From the NCBI GenBank assembly GCA_023053685.1, contig JALIGW010000003.1:143608508-143672507 (forward strand): a stretch of DNA of 64,000 bases, given 5' to 3'. The notes below the pieces were generated by a model, which saw only the letters and a program-made list of their open reading frames with translations, ran no database searches and was not told the DNA's origin. This document shows, one piece after another, positions 1-10,617 of the stretch (its first letter is position 1; every line of letters begins with the position of its first letter). Source of the stretch: Diadophis punctatus similis (Eukaryota > Chordata > Lepidosauria > Squamata > Dipsadidae). Position numbers and translations under genes: made by a program.

Positions 1-199
1 TGTTGAACTTCTTGTTTTGATTTATTTTGTAGGCGATCTGAATAGCTTTGGTTTTGTTTTGGCATTTTGCTACTCTGATTGCATTCTTTTATATGTTAGA
101 ACATAGAATATAAAAGAAAAATAATAAACTTATAAAAGCCACTAATAAAATGATTTCCAGAAACTACACTAAGAACCATAGAATATAAGGATCAGCAGG

Positions 200-960
200 G
201 ATTTTATTAGCTTTCCCACTGCAAGAATCCACTACTATAATATCCTTGACAGATGGCCATCCAACCACTATTTAAATACCTTCAGCAAAGAAATGTCCAC
301 CACCCTCTGAGAAAGTCTGATACACTGTTGAATGACTCCTATAGTCAGGAAACAATTACTTTTCTTCATCTTGACACTATACTGCTGTTGATGGAGCCTA
401 GAATGGCATTTGCTTGTTATGCAGCTGCACCACACTGCTGGCTCACGTTTACTTTGTGATTCACTAAGTCGACCAGATCTTTTTCACACGTGGGGTGGTT
501 TCTCTCTTCCCACACTCTATACTCAAACATTTGGTTTTTCTACCCATATGTAAGATTGTATTGGTCTTTGTTGAAGTTCAATTTGCAGTTTCTCTCCATT
601 GCTCCAACTTGTCAAGATCCTCATCAATCATAATAGTGTTCTTTAAAGTGCCTGCTATTCCCCTCTATCTTTGTGTCATTCTCAGATTTAATAATAATGT
701 TTTTTTTTAATTTCTTATCTATATAATATATTGAATAGTCAGGGTGCAGGACAGAGCCCCAAGATATGCTTTCAGAATAACATGTATGGAGATTGTTGTC
801 CCACCAGTTCTCTATTTGTTTAATGCTAGTAAAACGCAATCCACATTTCTCATCTTTTCCATTAGAATATTATGAGAGATCAAGTTATTTGCTAAAAATT
901 AAGTTGCACTATGTCCACTGGAATCCCACAGTCAACTAAATTGCTTACTCTCTTCAAACA
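200..960 (-). mobile_element. Old CR1-type LINE fragment
   Basis: The plus strand resembles the reverse complement of an amniote CR1-type reverse transcriptase region. Landmarks include the stretch around 425-475 (cacactgctggctcacgttt, then a gtc/ctaagtc segment) and the segment at 595-620 about a catcaag-like juncture before 'tcatcaatcat'. The same landmarks occur, better preserved, in the younger CR1 at 14203-15095 of this window. No long open frame survives, so the copy is ancient. The coding direction is minus. The outer edges are approximate. Confidence 0.55.
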
Positions 961-1011
961 ACAACAATAACAACAACCTTCATTTGCCAACCATTACATT
1001 TTTTCATAAAT

Positions 1012-1105
1012 TGTGAAATCCTTGGTGTTCTCTGAACATGGTTATTTTCTTGCAGACATTTTATTACCAAACTAGGTAACATCATCACTTCCAGGATGGC
1101 TACAT
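1012..1105 (-). repeat. Penelope-like repeat fragment, type B
   Basis: Read on the minus strand this fragment has the order GATGATGTTACC, a short loop, GGTAAT, AAAATGTC, then aagaaaataacc and a segment ending in accaagga. The same unit is repeated in inverted form at 33112-33290. The layout resembles the hammerhead-like repeats at 38790-38990, but here the conserved GAAA has become AAAA and the leading C is lost. Assignment to Penelope-like elements is inference. Confidence 0.4.
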
Positions 1106-1126
1106 ATATTCTGAAATCCCAGAGCT

Positions 1127-1192
1127 ATAGAATAGAATAGAATAGAATAGAATAGAATAGAATAGAATAGAATAGAATAGAATAGAATAGAA
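1127..1192. repeat. (AATAG)n microsatellite
   Basis: About 13 units of AATAG lie directly against the 3' end of the L2-like LINE at 1193. The array therefore sits where that element's tail would be. Microsatellites seeded by LINE 3' tails have been reported in snakes. Confidence 0.95.
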
Positions 1193-1725
1193 TTCTTTAT
1201 TGGCCAAGTGTGATTGGACACACAAGGAATTTGTCTTTGGTGCATATGCTCTCAGTGTACATAAAAGAAAAGATACATTTGTCAAGAATCATAGAAGTAC
1301 AACACTTAATGATTGTCATAGGGTACAAATAAGTAATCAGGAAACAATCAATATTAATATAAATCATAAGGATACAAGCAACAAGTTACAGTCATACAGT
1401 CATAAGTGGGAGGAGATGGGTGATAGGAACGATGAGAAGACTAATAGTAATAGTAATGCAGCCTTAGTGAATAGTTTGACAGTGGTGAGAGAATTATTTG
1501 TTTAGCAGAGTGATGGCGTTCGGGGGAAAAAACTGTTCTTGTGTCTAGTTGTCCTGATGTGCATTGCTCTATAGGGTTGTTTTGAGGGTAGGAGGTGAAA
1601 CAATTTATGTCCAGGATGTGAGGGGTCAGTAAATATTTTCACAGCCCTCTTTTTGACTCGTGCAGTATACAGGTCCTCAATGGAAGGCAGGTTGGCAGGA
1701 ATTGTTTTTTCTCTAAGTTAGACTC
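1193..1725 (-). mobile_element. L2-like LINE, 3' end
   Basis: On the minus strand, 1600 to 1503 translates to the conserved C-terminal end of an L2-like reverse transcriptase polyprotein, including TTRHKNSFFP followed closely by a stop. The 3' untranslated region continues to 1193 and abuts the (AATAG)n array. The element is heavily 5'-truncated. A second partial copy with almost the same untranslated sequence lies at 7402-7630. The clade (L2 versus another CR1 relative) is assigned from the C-terminal motif only. Confidence 0.75.
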
Positions 1726-2547
1726 CAAAAAACAACCAGGGAAGATAGTCCATACTGTCATTCTCACAAGTCAAGCTTAATTAAATGAAGGTCTTAAAAA
1801 TAAAAAAAGCAATGAGTTAAATCATATGAAAAGCTAATACTTGTGATATTTTGTTACATTTGCCACTATGTAATCAGTCTTCTTGCAGCATGATAATTTT
1901 TGTCTATATTTTCCAAAATTATCATTCATCTTCTGTAGGTAGGCTTAGTCTTGTAAAAGCCTTCATTTACTCAACTTTCTCTTGGGAAAACCAGCCCAAA
2001 TAAAGTTCTGTTCCATGAAATTGGTGCAATGCTGCCACCAAATGGCACACTATAGACGAAACAAAACAAAGCAAAAAAGGCCAAATTGTGTTTTCAATAT
2101 ATGAATGCTGCTGTATGCTCAGGATTACAAAAGTGAAGACAAATCGTTATATTCACCTTCTTGGAGTAAACTGCATCTAACTTTTGGGACACGTGATAGT
2201 ATACTGAATGGTTAGGAGAGATAAAAGAAATAGGATCAATTTTGTTTTCTCAACCTCCTAAAAATAGTCTGCCTTGTTTATTATTGTGCAAGAAAAACTC
2301 AAGAGTGGTAAAGCAAGGAGTAGATTTAGAGTTGTAGGGAAAAGCCTTAGCAAAGCTGTCTTTCTAGTCCTGTGGCCTTTCACAATTTTCAAATCTTTCC
2401 AAAGATCCTTATATAATTAAGGATGACATTTGGGAAAAAGATTATTTTAGGTATTTCATTTAATGTCTCTCCCACTCTTGCCAGCACCTAGAATTCTGTG
2501 GAAATTCACGGAAGATGAAATACATTGAACATATCCAGACGTCAATC
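1726..2547. other. No recognisable feature
   Basis: This is AT-rich single-copy-looking sequence. I see no motif, long open frame or repeat terminus. Confidence 0.5.
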
Positions 2548-2555
2548 CACTACAT

Positions 2556-2675
2556 CAGGGGTCCCCAAACTTGGCAACTTTAAGATTTGTGGAATTCAAC
2601 TCCCAGAATTCTGTCTGGAGAATTCTGGGAGTTGAAGTCCACAAGTCTTAAAGTTGCCAAGCTTGAAGACCTCTG
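2556..2675. mobile_element. Palindromic hAT miniature element
   Basis: This 120-bp element is one long imperfect palindrome. It starts CAGGGGTCCCCAAACTTGG and its right end mirrors that (CTTGAAGACCTCTG). The two arms meet at repeated gaattctgggagttgaag blocks. It is flanked by a perfect 8-bp duplication, cactacat, at 2548-2555 and 2676-2683. The CAG...CTG ends and 8-bp duplication identify a hAT-type non-autonomous element. It is too short to code. Half of the same element survives at 55768-55836. Confidence 0.88.
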
Positions 2676-2795
2676 CACTACATTGTCATTCAACCTCCCT
2701 TCTCTTCTGACTGGTTGAAAGCTCAGAAGCTCAAGAATTTGTAACTGCATACATAGACCAATCTGAAGGGAGATCCTTAACCATTATAACATAAT

Positions 2796-2970
2796 AATAA
2801 CATAATAACTGAATTGGAAAGGACCTTGAAGGTTTTCTAGTTCAACCTCCTGCTCGTGCAAGAGATCTCACACCATTCCATACAGATGGATGTCCCATCT
2901 CTTCTTTAAAACCTCCAGTGTTGGAGCACCCACAACTTCTTAATTCTTCTATTCTATGTTCTCCAGAATC
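2796..2970 (-). mobile_element. CR1 LINE 3' end
   Basis: The reverse complement matches the CR1 3' end seen repeatedly in this window: gaattggaaaggaccttgaa, then a conserved block ending in 'gttggagcacccacaacttc'. Only the terminal part of ORF2 and the tail remain, and it is diverged. Confidence 0.75.
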
Positions 2971-3667
2971 TAGGAAGGTGTGAATTAGACAATTCCATTT
3001 CTATCCAATGTATATTGGAACTATGAAATTCACTGCCATCCAGATGTGTTGATAGCCATAATCTAATATGGATTTCAGGCTCTTTGGAGAAAGAAATCTA
3101 ATGTAGGGCTGTCCTTGGGCATGCTTTGTAAATGATTAGGAAGAATTTGACCTAACAGAGCATTTCTCTGTTTTCATTAAAGCGGTCCATCATATTTCAG
3201 GCTTCTGCAAGATCCTTAAAAAAAGATGTTGATTTGTCAGGTATCAACTCAGTAAAGATGAAATGACTTTAAGCAACAACTATTTTTTCATACAGAAAAG
3301 CAAGTTAAAGTTGTAGCTGTTCATAAAGAAAAATCCTTATTTTTGGCCACATCACTTTTAGTTCTGTGAAAAAGTTTTCTTACCTCTTTTGAATTCGCAG
3401 AACTTTGTATATCTTGGTCACTGAATGTTACTGGAACTTCATGTCAATCCTACTGATATATAGATAGAGCATGAACAAACAAATACCACCAAATTTGGTA
3501 TCCAATTAATTTCCTAAACAGTTATCTAACATGTCTTTGCCAGTGTGAAAAATAATTATACTCTTAGAGTAATTACTTCAATTAAAAGGATACCTACAGC
3601 CAGTTCTGTGAGTACTTTACTGTATACAACTATAGATAGGGCAGGGCTGGCTCTAAATAGATATTTT
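2971..3667. other. No recognisable feature
   Basis: AT-rich sequence without recognisable coding or repeat signals. Confidence 0.5.
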
Positions 3668-3860
3668 TGTATATAGTGCCAATTGGTGTAGTGGTTAACA
3701 TACCGGACAAGGGTCAAAGAGACCCAAGTTCTAGTCTTCTCTTAGGCATGAAAATTGGCTGGATGATCTTGGACAAATTGCTCACTCTCATCCCTGCACT
3801 GGAAAGTTCAAAAATGTCTATCTACCAAACCAGATTGAACCAATATTGAATTTCAGTAGA
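3668..3860 (+). mobile_element. tRNA-derived SINE, decayed
   Basis: The 5' part 'ttggtgtagtggttaacata' is a degraded tRNA A-box region, followed by 'agttctagtc', a degraded B-box. The body 'cttaggcatgaaaattggct' and 'ggatgatcttggacaaattg' match the bodies of the SINEs at 54607, 56855 and 58293. The 3' tail is not clear. Confidence 0.65.
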
Positions 3861-3924
3861 CTAATTTGAGCTAGTAATAATACTGCAAAAATGTGGAGCT
3901 CACTCTATCCTATATGTATGGTTC

Positions 3925-4380
3925 CATGCAAAGGTTTGGGCAACTTTAAAGCCCTACAGGGCTTAGGGCCAGGCTATCTTCAGGACTACCTACTACCACA
4001 TACCTCCCAGCGACCGGTTAGATCCCACAGGGTTGGCCTCCTGCGGTACCGTCAGCTAAACAATGTCGGCTGGCGGGTCCTCGGGGAAGAGCTTTCTCTG
4101 TGGCTGCTCCGGCTCTCTGGAACCAGCTCCCATCTGAGATCCATACCATCCCCACCCTATTAGCCTTCCGGAAAGCCATTAAGACCTGGCTTTTCCGACA
4201 GGCTTGGGGATAGTGACCCTACGGAGTGGATTAAAGCGGTCTCCCCTGAATGTTATGAATGTTGGACAGGTGTTTCAATATTTTAAATGTATTTTAAATT
4301 TGTTTTTATATTTTTTTATACTAAATTGTTTATGTTCGCCGCCCAGAGTCCTTCGGGAGTTGGGCGGCATATAAGTACGA
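3925..4380 (+). mobile_element. CR1/L2-clade LINE, 3' end (LINE-B)
   Basis: The plus strand encodes a broken C-terminal end of a LINE polyprotein (about ALQGLGPGYLQDYLLP, then RSHRVGLL) followed by the 3' untranslated region ending ttgggcggcatataagtacg. Related copies are at 22408-23440, 32436-33060, 53725, 55018 and 62926. The frame is interrupted after about 90 codons. The copy ends directly in a long (ATAA)n array. CR1 versus L2 placement is unresolved. Confidence 0.75.
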
Positions 4381-4552
<172 letters not shown>

Positions 4553-5599
4553 ATGTTTCAATAAATCCTTAAAGGAATATAAGCGGATAGATTTTCAAAA
4601 TTAAGCCTAACGTCTTTCTGCAAATTTAAATCTGTATATTTAGGTGCAGTCATTCCCTGATTCAAAATAATAATACAGTTACTATGGCAAGTGCAAAAGT
4701 TTAGTAACGTATCCTTGTACAGGACAGCTTCCAAAAATGTCTTGTAAACAGATAAAGTTGTTTATTTTTTACTATTCTGCCTTGCAGAACTGTTACACTC
4801 AGATAGTCTTTTGATGCTTTTTGCATGTTTGACATATCTTCACAATTTTTTTAAAAAATATTGAAATCTGGAGACTGTGAAGCCTATTCCAAACCTTTAT
4901 TTTTCTTTGTTGTAAAGTACCTTATGGTTGACAGATTGGTGCCGCTGAAATATCCAGCACCTCTTTATTTTCACTCACTGTTGGACAGGTGTTTTTTTTT
5001 GTTGTTGAATCCATTATATTTTGCATCCACATCCACTTCTCGTGGAACTGGCTGCCACACACCAGCAAAGCATAGCAAAGCCAATCTTTTGCTTAATGGC
5101 TGGTAAGCAGTTCTTTTCTTCAAAAGTTTCACTCTGCAAATATATATTTATCTTCTACAGCCAAAAAGTTCAATACAGATAACATCTGTTATAGGCAGAA
5201 CAACAACCACAACCTGAGAAGTTAGAAGTGTCAGAATATTTGTTCATTTCTGGAACTCCTTCACCTGGCTAATCCTAAAAAGTCAATCACAAAAGTTTTA
5301 CTAAAACTTTTCAGTTAAAAAAAAAGTAGTACAGAATTAACTGAAAGTGTCTCCAAACATCTCCATTTGTCACATTCATCCAACCTTTTGGATCAAGATC
5401 AGTTCCATCTGATCTTGGGGTGGGTGGGTCTACATTTTTGGCAACTAACCAGTGGCCCTTTGGAAGACTACTGCAGGAGAACCAAATATGCAAGAAAAAA
5501 GAAAAGTGGTTCTTTAGCCACACTGTGGGTCTGTGGGTCTGTCTTGTTTCTACCTTGTAAAGTGCTAAATTCTTCCTACTTTGCTGGGCACAAGACCTC
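4553..5599. other. No firmly recognisable feature
   Basis: AT-rich sequence. Parts around 5090-5200 faintly resemble Tc1-like transposon sequence in the opposite orientation to the one starting at 5600, but I cannot support a boundary. Confidence 0.4.
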
Positions 5600-6260
5600 C
5601 TAAATTCTGGCAGAATGGCCATTAAGTCTACTGTCAAGGCATTTGTCACAAGAACAAATCTTCTCAAGAAGAATATTTCAAAATCTATCCAAAAGAACAC
5701 CATAAAATAATCCAGAGCGCCATAAAGAACCTCAACAAAAAGTGGAAATCTGCAGATTTCTGGAAGAATTTTCTATACACAGCTAAGTTTAAAAAAAGGA
5801 ACTTTGAGCTACACGGAAATATTGTGGAAGTCTGAAACAGTAAGGACCTTGTAAAAACCAAACACAGAATTTTATAGTTTAAAAAAAAGTGATCAGTAAT
5901 GATATAGTTTGGGAATGCTGTGCTGTTTTAGAACCTAGATGACTTGTCTTAATTGAATGAAGCATCAACTCTTCAATGCACCTGAGAATTGTACAACAGA
6001 ATATTAGACCAATTATCCATCAGCTGAAGCTGCAGTGAAAGTCACATAGCAAGAGAGTGATCTCAGACTCAAGTCTGCAAGAAAAGTGTTATAGAAGAAG
6101 AAATTTAATGTTTCAAAATAGCCAAGTCAGAGTCTAGACTTAAACCCTATAGGCATACTTTGACAGGACCTGAAATGAGCAATTAATACAGTGATAAACT
6201 GAAATCCTCATGTCCTCTACAAAACTGCAATAATAGGATATCCAGAGGAAATTAAGCAGG
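5600..6260 (+). mobile_element. Decayed Tc1-like DNA transposon
   Basis: The plus strand carries broken Tc1-like transposase landmarks in the right order. A segment near 5735-5790 (aagtggaaatctgcagattt, then ctggaagaatttt) corresponds to the KSADFWKN-like region. 'atatagtttgggaatgctgt' near 5900 corresponds to the W-A/C region after it. 'gccaagtcagagtctagact' followed by 'aaaccctatag' near 6123-6155 corresponds to the SQSPDLNPI block next to the last catalytic acidic residue. Frameshifts and stops are frequent, so this is a fossil. Inverted terminal repeats were not located. Confidence 0.55.
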
Positions 6261-7401
6261 ATCCCCACTGAATTATTTGTACCTTCCACTTTTCCAATCA
6301 TTATTGAGCTGAAATGATAGGCTTATTGTTACCTTGCCTCAACAATGGCTGGAGACATGAGACAATGCTGTAAGTCACTGGTGGGCATTTTACCCTAGTG
6401 TAGATGTGGTTATGACTGAAATCAACAACTGGACACAATAAAACACAATTGGTTACTACTAGAATTGCAATTCCAGATACTGGATGTACACAATCTGAGG
6501 TTCCAGAGTCATACATGTCTCCCCATTAAAAACAAAGCAGGCTTAGATGCACTCCTGATTGTCATGACTTAGTTTTTGCTTAAGCCTTCTTGCCAACTTC
6601 TTTGTCTCATTCATTTCGGGGAACGAGTTCTCCCCAGCATCCTCCTCCTAGTTCTGTTTCTGAGTAAGGATACACAGTTGGGCTACATACAATTGTTTCA
6701 GAGCAAGCATTATTACACTTGCTGGGATTTGCGTATGAGTATTCAAATACAAGACTGCATTAATGATCTGGATCTGGCTAATATAATAATCACAGCAATC
6801 AAATATCTTCAACCACTTTGGACAGGCCTCACTTGCATTTAGAGGAAGTTGGAATAAATGTCAGCGTCTCCAATATTCCTGTTCTAAGTCATATGTTTCA
6901 ATTTTTACTATCTTGTCCTCGAAATGTTCCTGAAGCCTTTTCCTCAAAGGAGTACTTTAACCCCGTTGTCTAAGCAAAATGCTATCAACTGTGCCTTTCT
7001 CGAAACAGCTTAAATGTATTTGGGTTTGCTTCAGTAGCTGCAGCAAAGTGACAGCATTATTTAAAGTGCCCTTAGGAAAAATTGTGGGAGATTGTGGGTG
7101 GTGGCTGAGAACTTGGGACAGTTGTATCATATGGTCTGCTCCAGTCCACATCACAACTTGCAGGCAAAATATTTCTTCTGTTTGATTTTCAGTCTATAAA
7201 AAGTCAAGGGAGCATAGCCCTTACATTTAACTGTAATCAAATGTAGTGCCCCAGATACAGCATAATTGCACAGACTTCTTTATATTCTTTGCCAAGAAAA
7301 AAATACAAGGAAAATAATGATTTACCGTTTTCCTGAAACATTTTAACATCAAACTCTTACAAGTTATTTTTTAACAATATTATTTGGATCACATCCTCTC
7401 C
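6261..7401. other. No recognisable feature
   Basis: Open frames here are all under about 90 codons and show no family motif. No repeat terminus is recognised. Confidence 0.5.
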
Positions 7402-7630
7402 AGGAAACAATCAATATTAATATAAATCGTAAGGATACAAGCAACAAGTTACAGCCATACAGTCATAAGTGGGAGGAGATGGGTGATAGGAACGATGAGA
7501 AAAACTAATAGTAATAGTATTGCAGCCTAGTGAATAGTTTGACAGTGGTGAGGGAATTATTTGTTTAGCAGAGTGATGGCATTCGGGGAAAAACTGTTCT
7601 TGTGTCTAGTTGTCTTGGTGTGCAGTGCTA
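7402..7630 (-). mobile_element. L2-like LINE 3' untranslated fragment
   Basis: This is nearly identical to positions about 1338-1575 of this window, including 'gtgggaggagatgggtgata' and 'ggcattcggggaaaaactgt'. The high similarity suggests either recent copies or a conserved subfamily. It has no microsatellite tail. Confidence 0.75.
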
Positions 7631-9039
7631 CTGTTTCTCATTGAACAGAAAACCAACCATAACACCAGGCAGCTGTTGATAGTCCAAACTTCTACCTTAC
7701 TCCTATATTCCAGTAAGAAAATCCACTTCTCAGCGGTATCACTGAAGCTTCTCTGGCATACTTTCCACATAGATATGTAAGTAAGAATGGAAGAGATGAG
7801 CATTCTTATAAAAGAATCAGGATCAAGTATTTGGGACATATTAACCATGTAACTTATGAGGTAATTTTTGTCCCCAAAGAGGACAGTTACCTAAATTCTC
7901 CTTCATATTGTCCTATTTCTTCCCCAGACATTGATACGTAATGGTCAAACTACAGGACAACCTGATTTGTCCTGCCTTATCAATACACCTGCCCCATAGG
8001 ACTATCAAAGTTTCTCAAGAACCTTTTCAAAGCCTTTTTCTTACTCAAGGCCAACTAGCTTCTGCCTCTTCACCTTTTTTTTTTAATAGCACATGATGGG
8101 GCCTGGGTGAGGTTACCAGAAGTCACTCCTACCAGAGTTTGCCATCAAGACCTTAATTTCAACACCACTTTGCCCACCACTCTTGCATTTTGAGAAGGGT
8201 GATCAGATTTCAAAGAATAAACACTGGGACATTACATTGCATAAATCTGATCCATAAATAAATGAACTATTCATTAATTCAATGGGATATGCCCAAAAGA
8301 GCTGGGGTCCTGGGAACTGGAACAGTTTCCTGGTATTGGGGAGATGTATCAAAGAGAGTGACTTAATCTTCCAAGTGTCCATATATTTCGTGACTGGAGA
8401 AGGGTGTTTCCAATTAGTTCCCAACTGAAGAAAGTGTTGTAAAATTGTACTGGGTGGCTTATAATGACATCACAATTAGTCATCGCCTATAAAATAGATA
8501 ATAGACTATTTAAAAAAGTGAAATGAAAACATAAAATTAATCCTAAAATCAGTCCAGAGTTGTCCAGAACATTTTATGGAGCATTTAGCATTCTGAGTAT
8601 TTCACATTTCTAAACTGATATGCACAACTATACAAATTATTGTTGCAACCCTTCTATTTTGCTAGGCAAGTCACCAATGAAAACCAATGTATACAAAATG
8701 TACACACTGGGGAGATGGGCATACAAGGGAAAATATTATATTTGGAAAAAATACTTGTGACATTAGATATATTTTGATATTACTTCCCATTTGTTCATGT
8801 TGAAGAGACTGCAGAATTAAAATTAAATACAAATTTTTAAAAAATAACATATGCATCAAATGATAAGTAAAAACTTTTTTGAAAATGCAAATAAGCCAGG
8901 ACGTTGGTTGGCCTATAAAATTAAGAAAGAGAGATAAAAGAAAGCAATAAACCAATTAATAGACGTGAAAGGAAATTTACACTACCAAAACAATGAAAAA
9001 AAGAAAATAGTAGAAAATTACTATGAACAATAGTAAGCA
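7631..9039. other. No recognisable feature
   Basis: AT-rich, repeat-poor sequence with only short open frames. Confidence 0.5.
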
Positions 9040-9170
9040 GAGAAGAGGGGGGAAGAGTGTTAAGAGGGGAAGTAGGGAAGAGGAGAAGGAGAGAGGGAAG
9101 GGGAAGTAGGTTTAGAAGGAGAAAGAGGAAGGGAAGGAAGAGCTGTATGAGATAGGAAGGGAGGATGGTA
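9040..9170. repeat. Purine-rich low-complexity tract
   Basis: About 130 bases of almost pure A/G on the plus strand (agaagaggggggaag and similar), without a fixed period. Confidence 0.8.
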
Positions 9171-10490
9171 AAAAAAGCAACCTTGAACTAATCAAGCAAT
9201 AAGATAAATATAGAATATATGTGTAAAGATTTTGTAAAAGAATGAAATGAGGAATGAGATGATAAATATGTGAAAATGTCTGTATGGGAGTAAAAATAAA
9301 AAACTTTTTCAAGTGATAAGTAAAAAAGTAGGAAAGTATGCATAAGTCTAATTTTGTAGAGTGATATACCAATTTTAAAAATGAAATAAAAATAAAGGGG
9401 AATACTGCAATACTTATATAAACAAGGAGAGGGTAAAGAGGTTTTTTTGTTTTTCAATAGATATCTGAACAAAAGGACAATAGGCACCACAGAGGTATAT
9501 TCAATTTAAATTGTAAATTGATGCAGAAATTGAACACAGTGAACTTGCGTTTGGGGGGGGAGAGATGTGAGCATTGTAGGATGTGAACTGACAAATTAAT
9601 CCATTGCTAATAGAGATATTTGTATTTTATGGGTCTTGGCTTCCTGGTCATTTCCTCCTTCGGGTCCTATTTTAAAAGATTTCAGCCCGTTTGGTCATCA
9701 CGGTCTCTTCTCTGTAATGGAATCTAATTCCCAGCAACATTCTTGGAAAAAAGAATATCCACGCTCAAAAATACTCATTAACTTCAGGGAGAATGTTGCC
9801 TGAATAACGATCACTCTGAACAATTGCTGACAGAAGAGATCTTTGCCCACGATATACAGCAAATTCTACTCTGTTATGTTTTCTTAAATGGCCATAAGTA
9901 AGAATGATCTTTCAATAATGGAGACACAGGTATCTGACCAAACTTGCAGAGAAGCTGACATCCTGATGTATATTTTATGTTCAGCACTGGGGTATTGAAT
10001 AGAACTAATTTACCCAGTTATGGTGTGTGCTACAATAATAAATTGTTGTTTTAGCACACAATGTGGCACATGATAGAACGTGGCGAAAAGTATGCAAGTC
10101 CTCCTCACATTTATTTCAAGGAGAGCAAGTGGAACAGGCTAAATATTTACACCTGTGTGGTCCAATCATTTTAGGGACCATAGTTCAGGAGCATTCGGGT
10201 TGTGAGAAAGAAGCCTTCAAGGTCAATATTCTCTAGCCTGAAGGTTTTTCTAAGAGACAATGATTGCATTGCAAAAAACAGAAGGGCAAGTGCAGGGAGA
10301 ATTAATGCTGAAAAGGGAGCAGGAGAACGAATAAAATCTATATACAAAGCCATAAAAAGCTGAGGAAGACTAAGGACAGCCTTCACATAGGACCTGCCTG
10401 TAAATTTCTGCTCTAACTTCCTAACTTCCCTATGCAAGAGAGGTGGGAATTACCAAAATGTGATAAAATAATAGATGATCGAGATACTGT
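9171..10490. other. No recognisable feature
   Basis: No repeat terminus or coding motif is visible. The short open frames look random. Confidence 0.5.
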
Positions 10491-10536
10491 AGATAGATAG
10501 ATGATAGATAGATAGATAGATGATAGATAGATAGAT

Positions 10537-10616
<80 letters not shown>
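10491..10616. repeat. (GATA)n microsatellite
   Basis: About 126 bp of GATA units, with interruptions by GATGATA near the left end. GATA repeats are the main component of the Bkm satellite that accumulates on snake W chromosomes. They also occur widely on autosomes, so a single array says nothing about linkage. Confidence 0.96.

Positions 10617-10617
<1 letters not shown>

Noticed and set aside
5311..5703. 130-codon minus-strand frame
   Set aside because: It overlaps the Tc1-like fossil, which runs on the plus strand, and shows no motif of its own.
10491..10616. Evidence that the window is W-linked
   Set aside because: A single GATA array is also common on autosomes; no other sex-linked signal is present.
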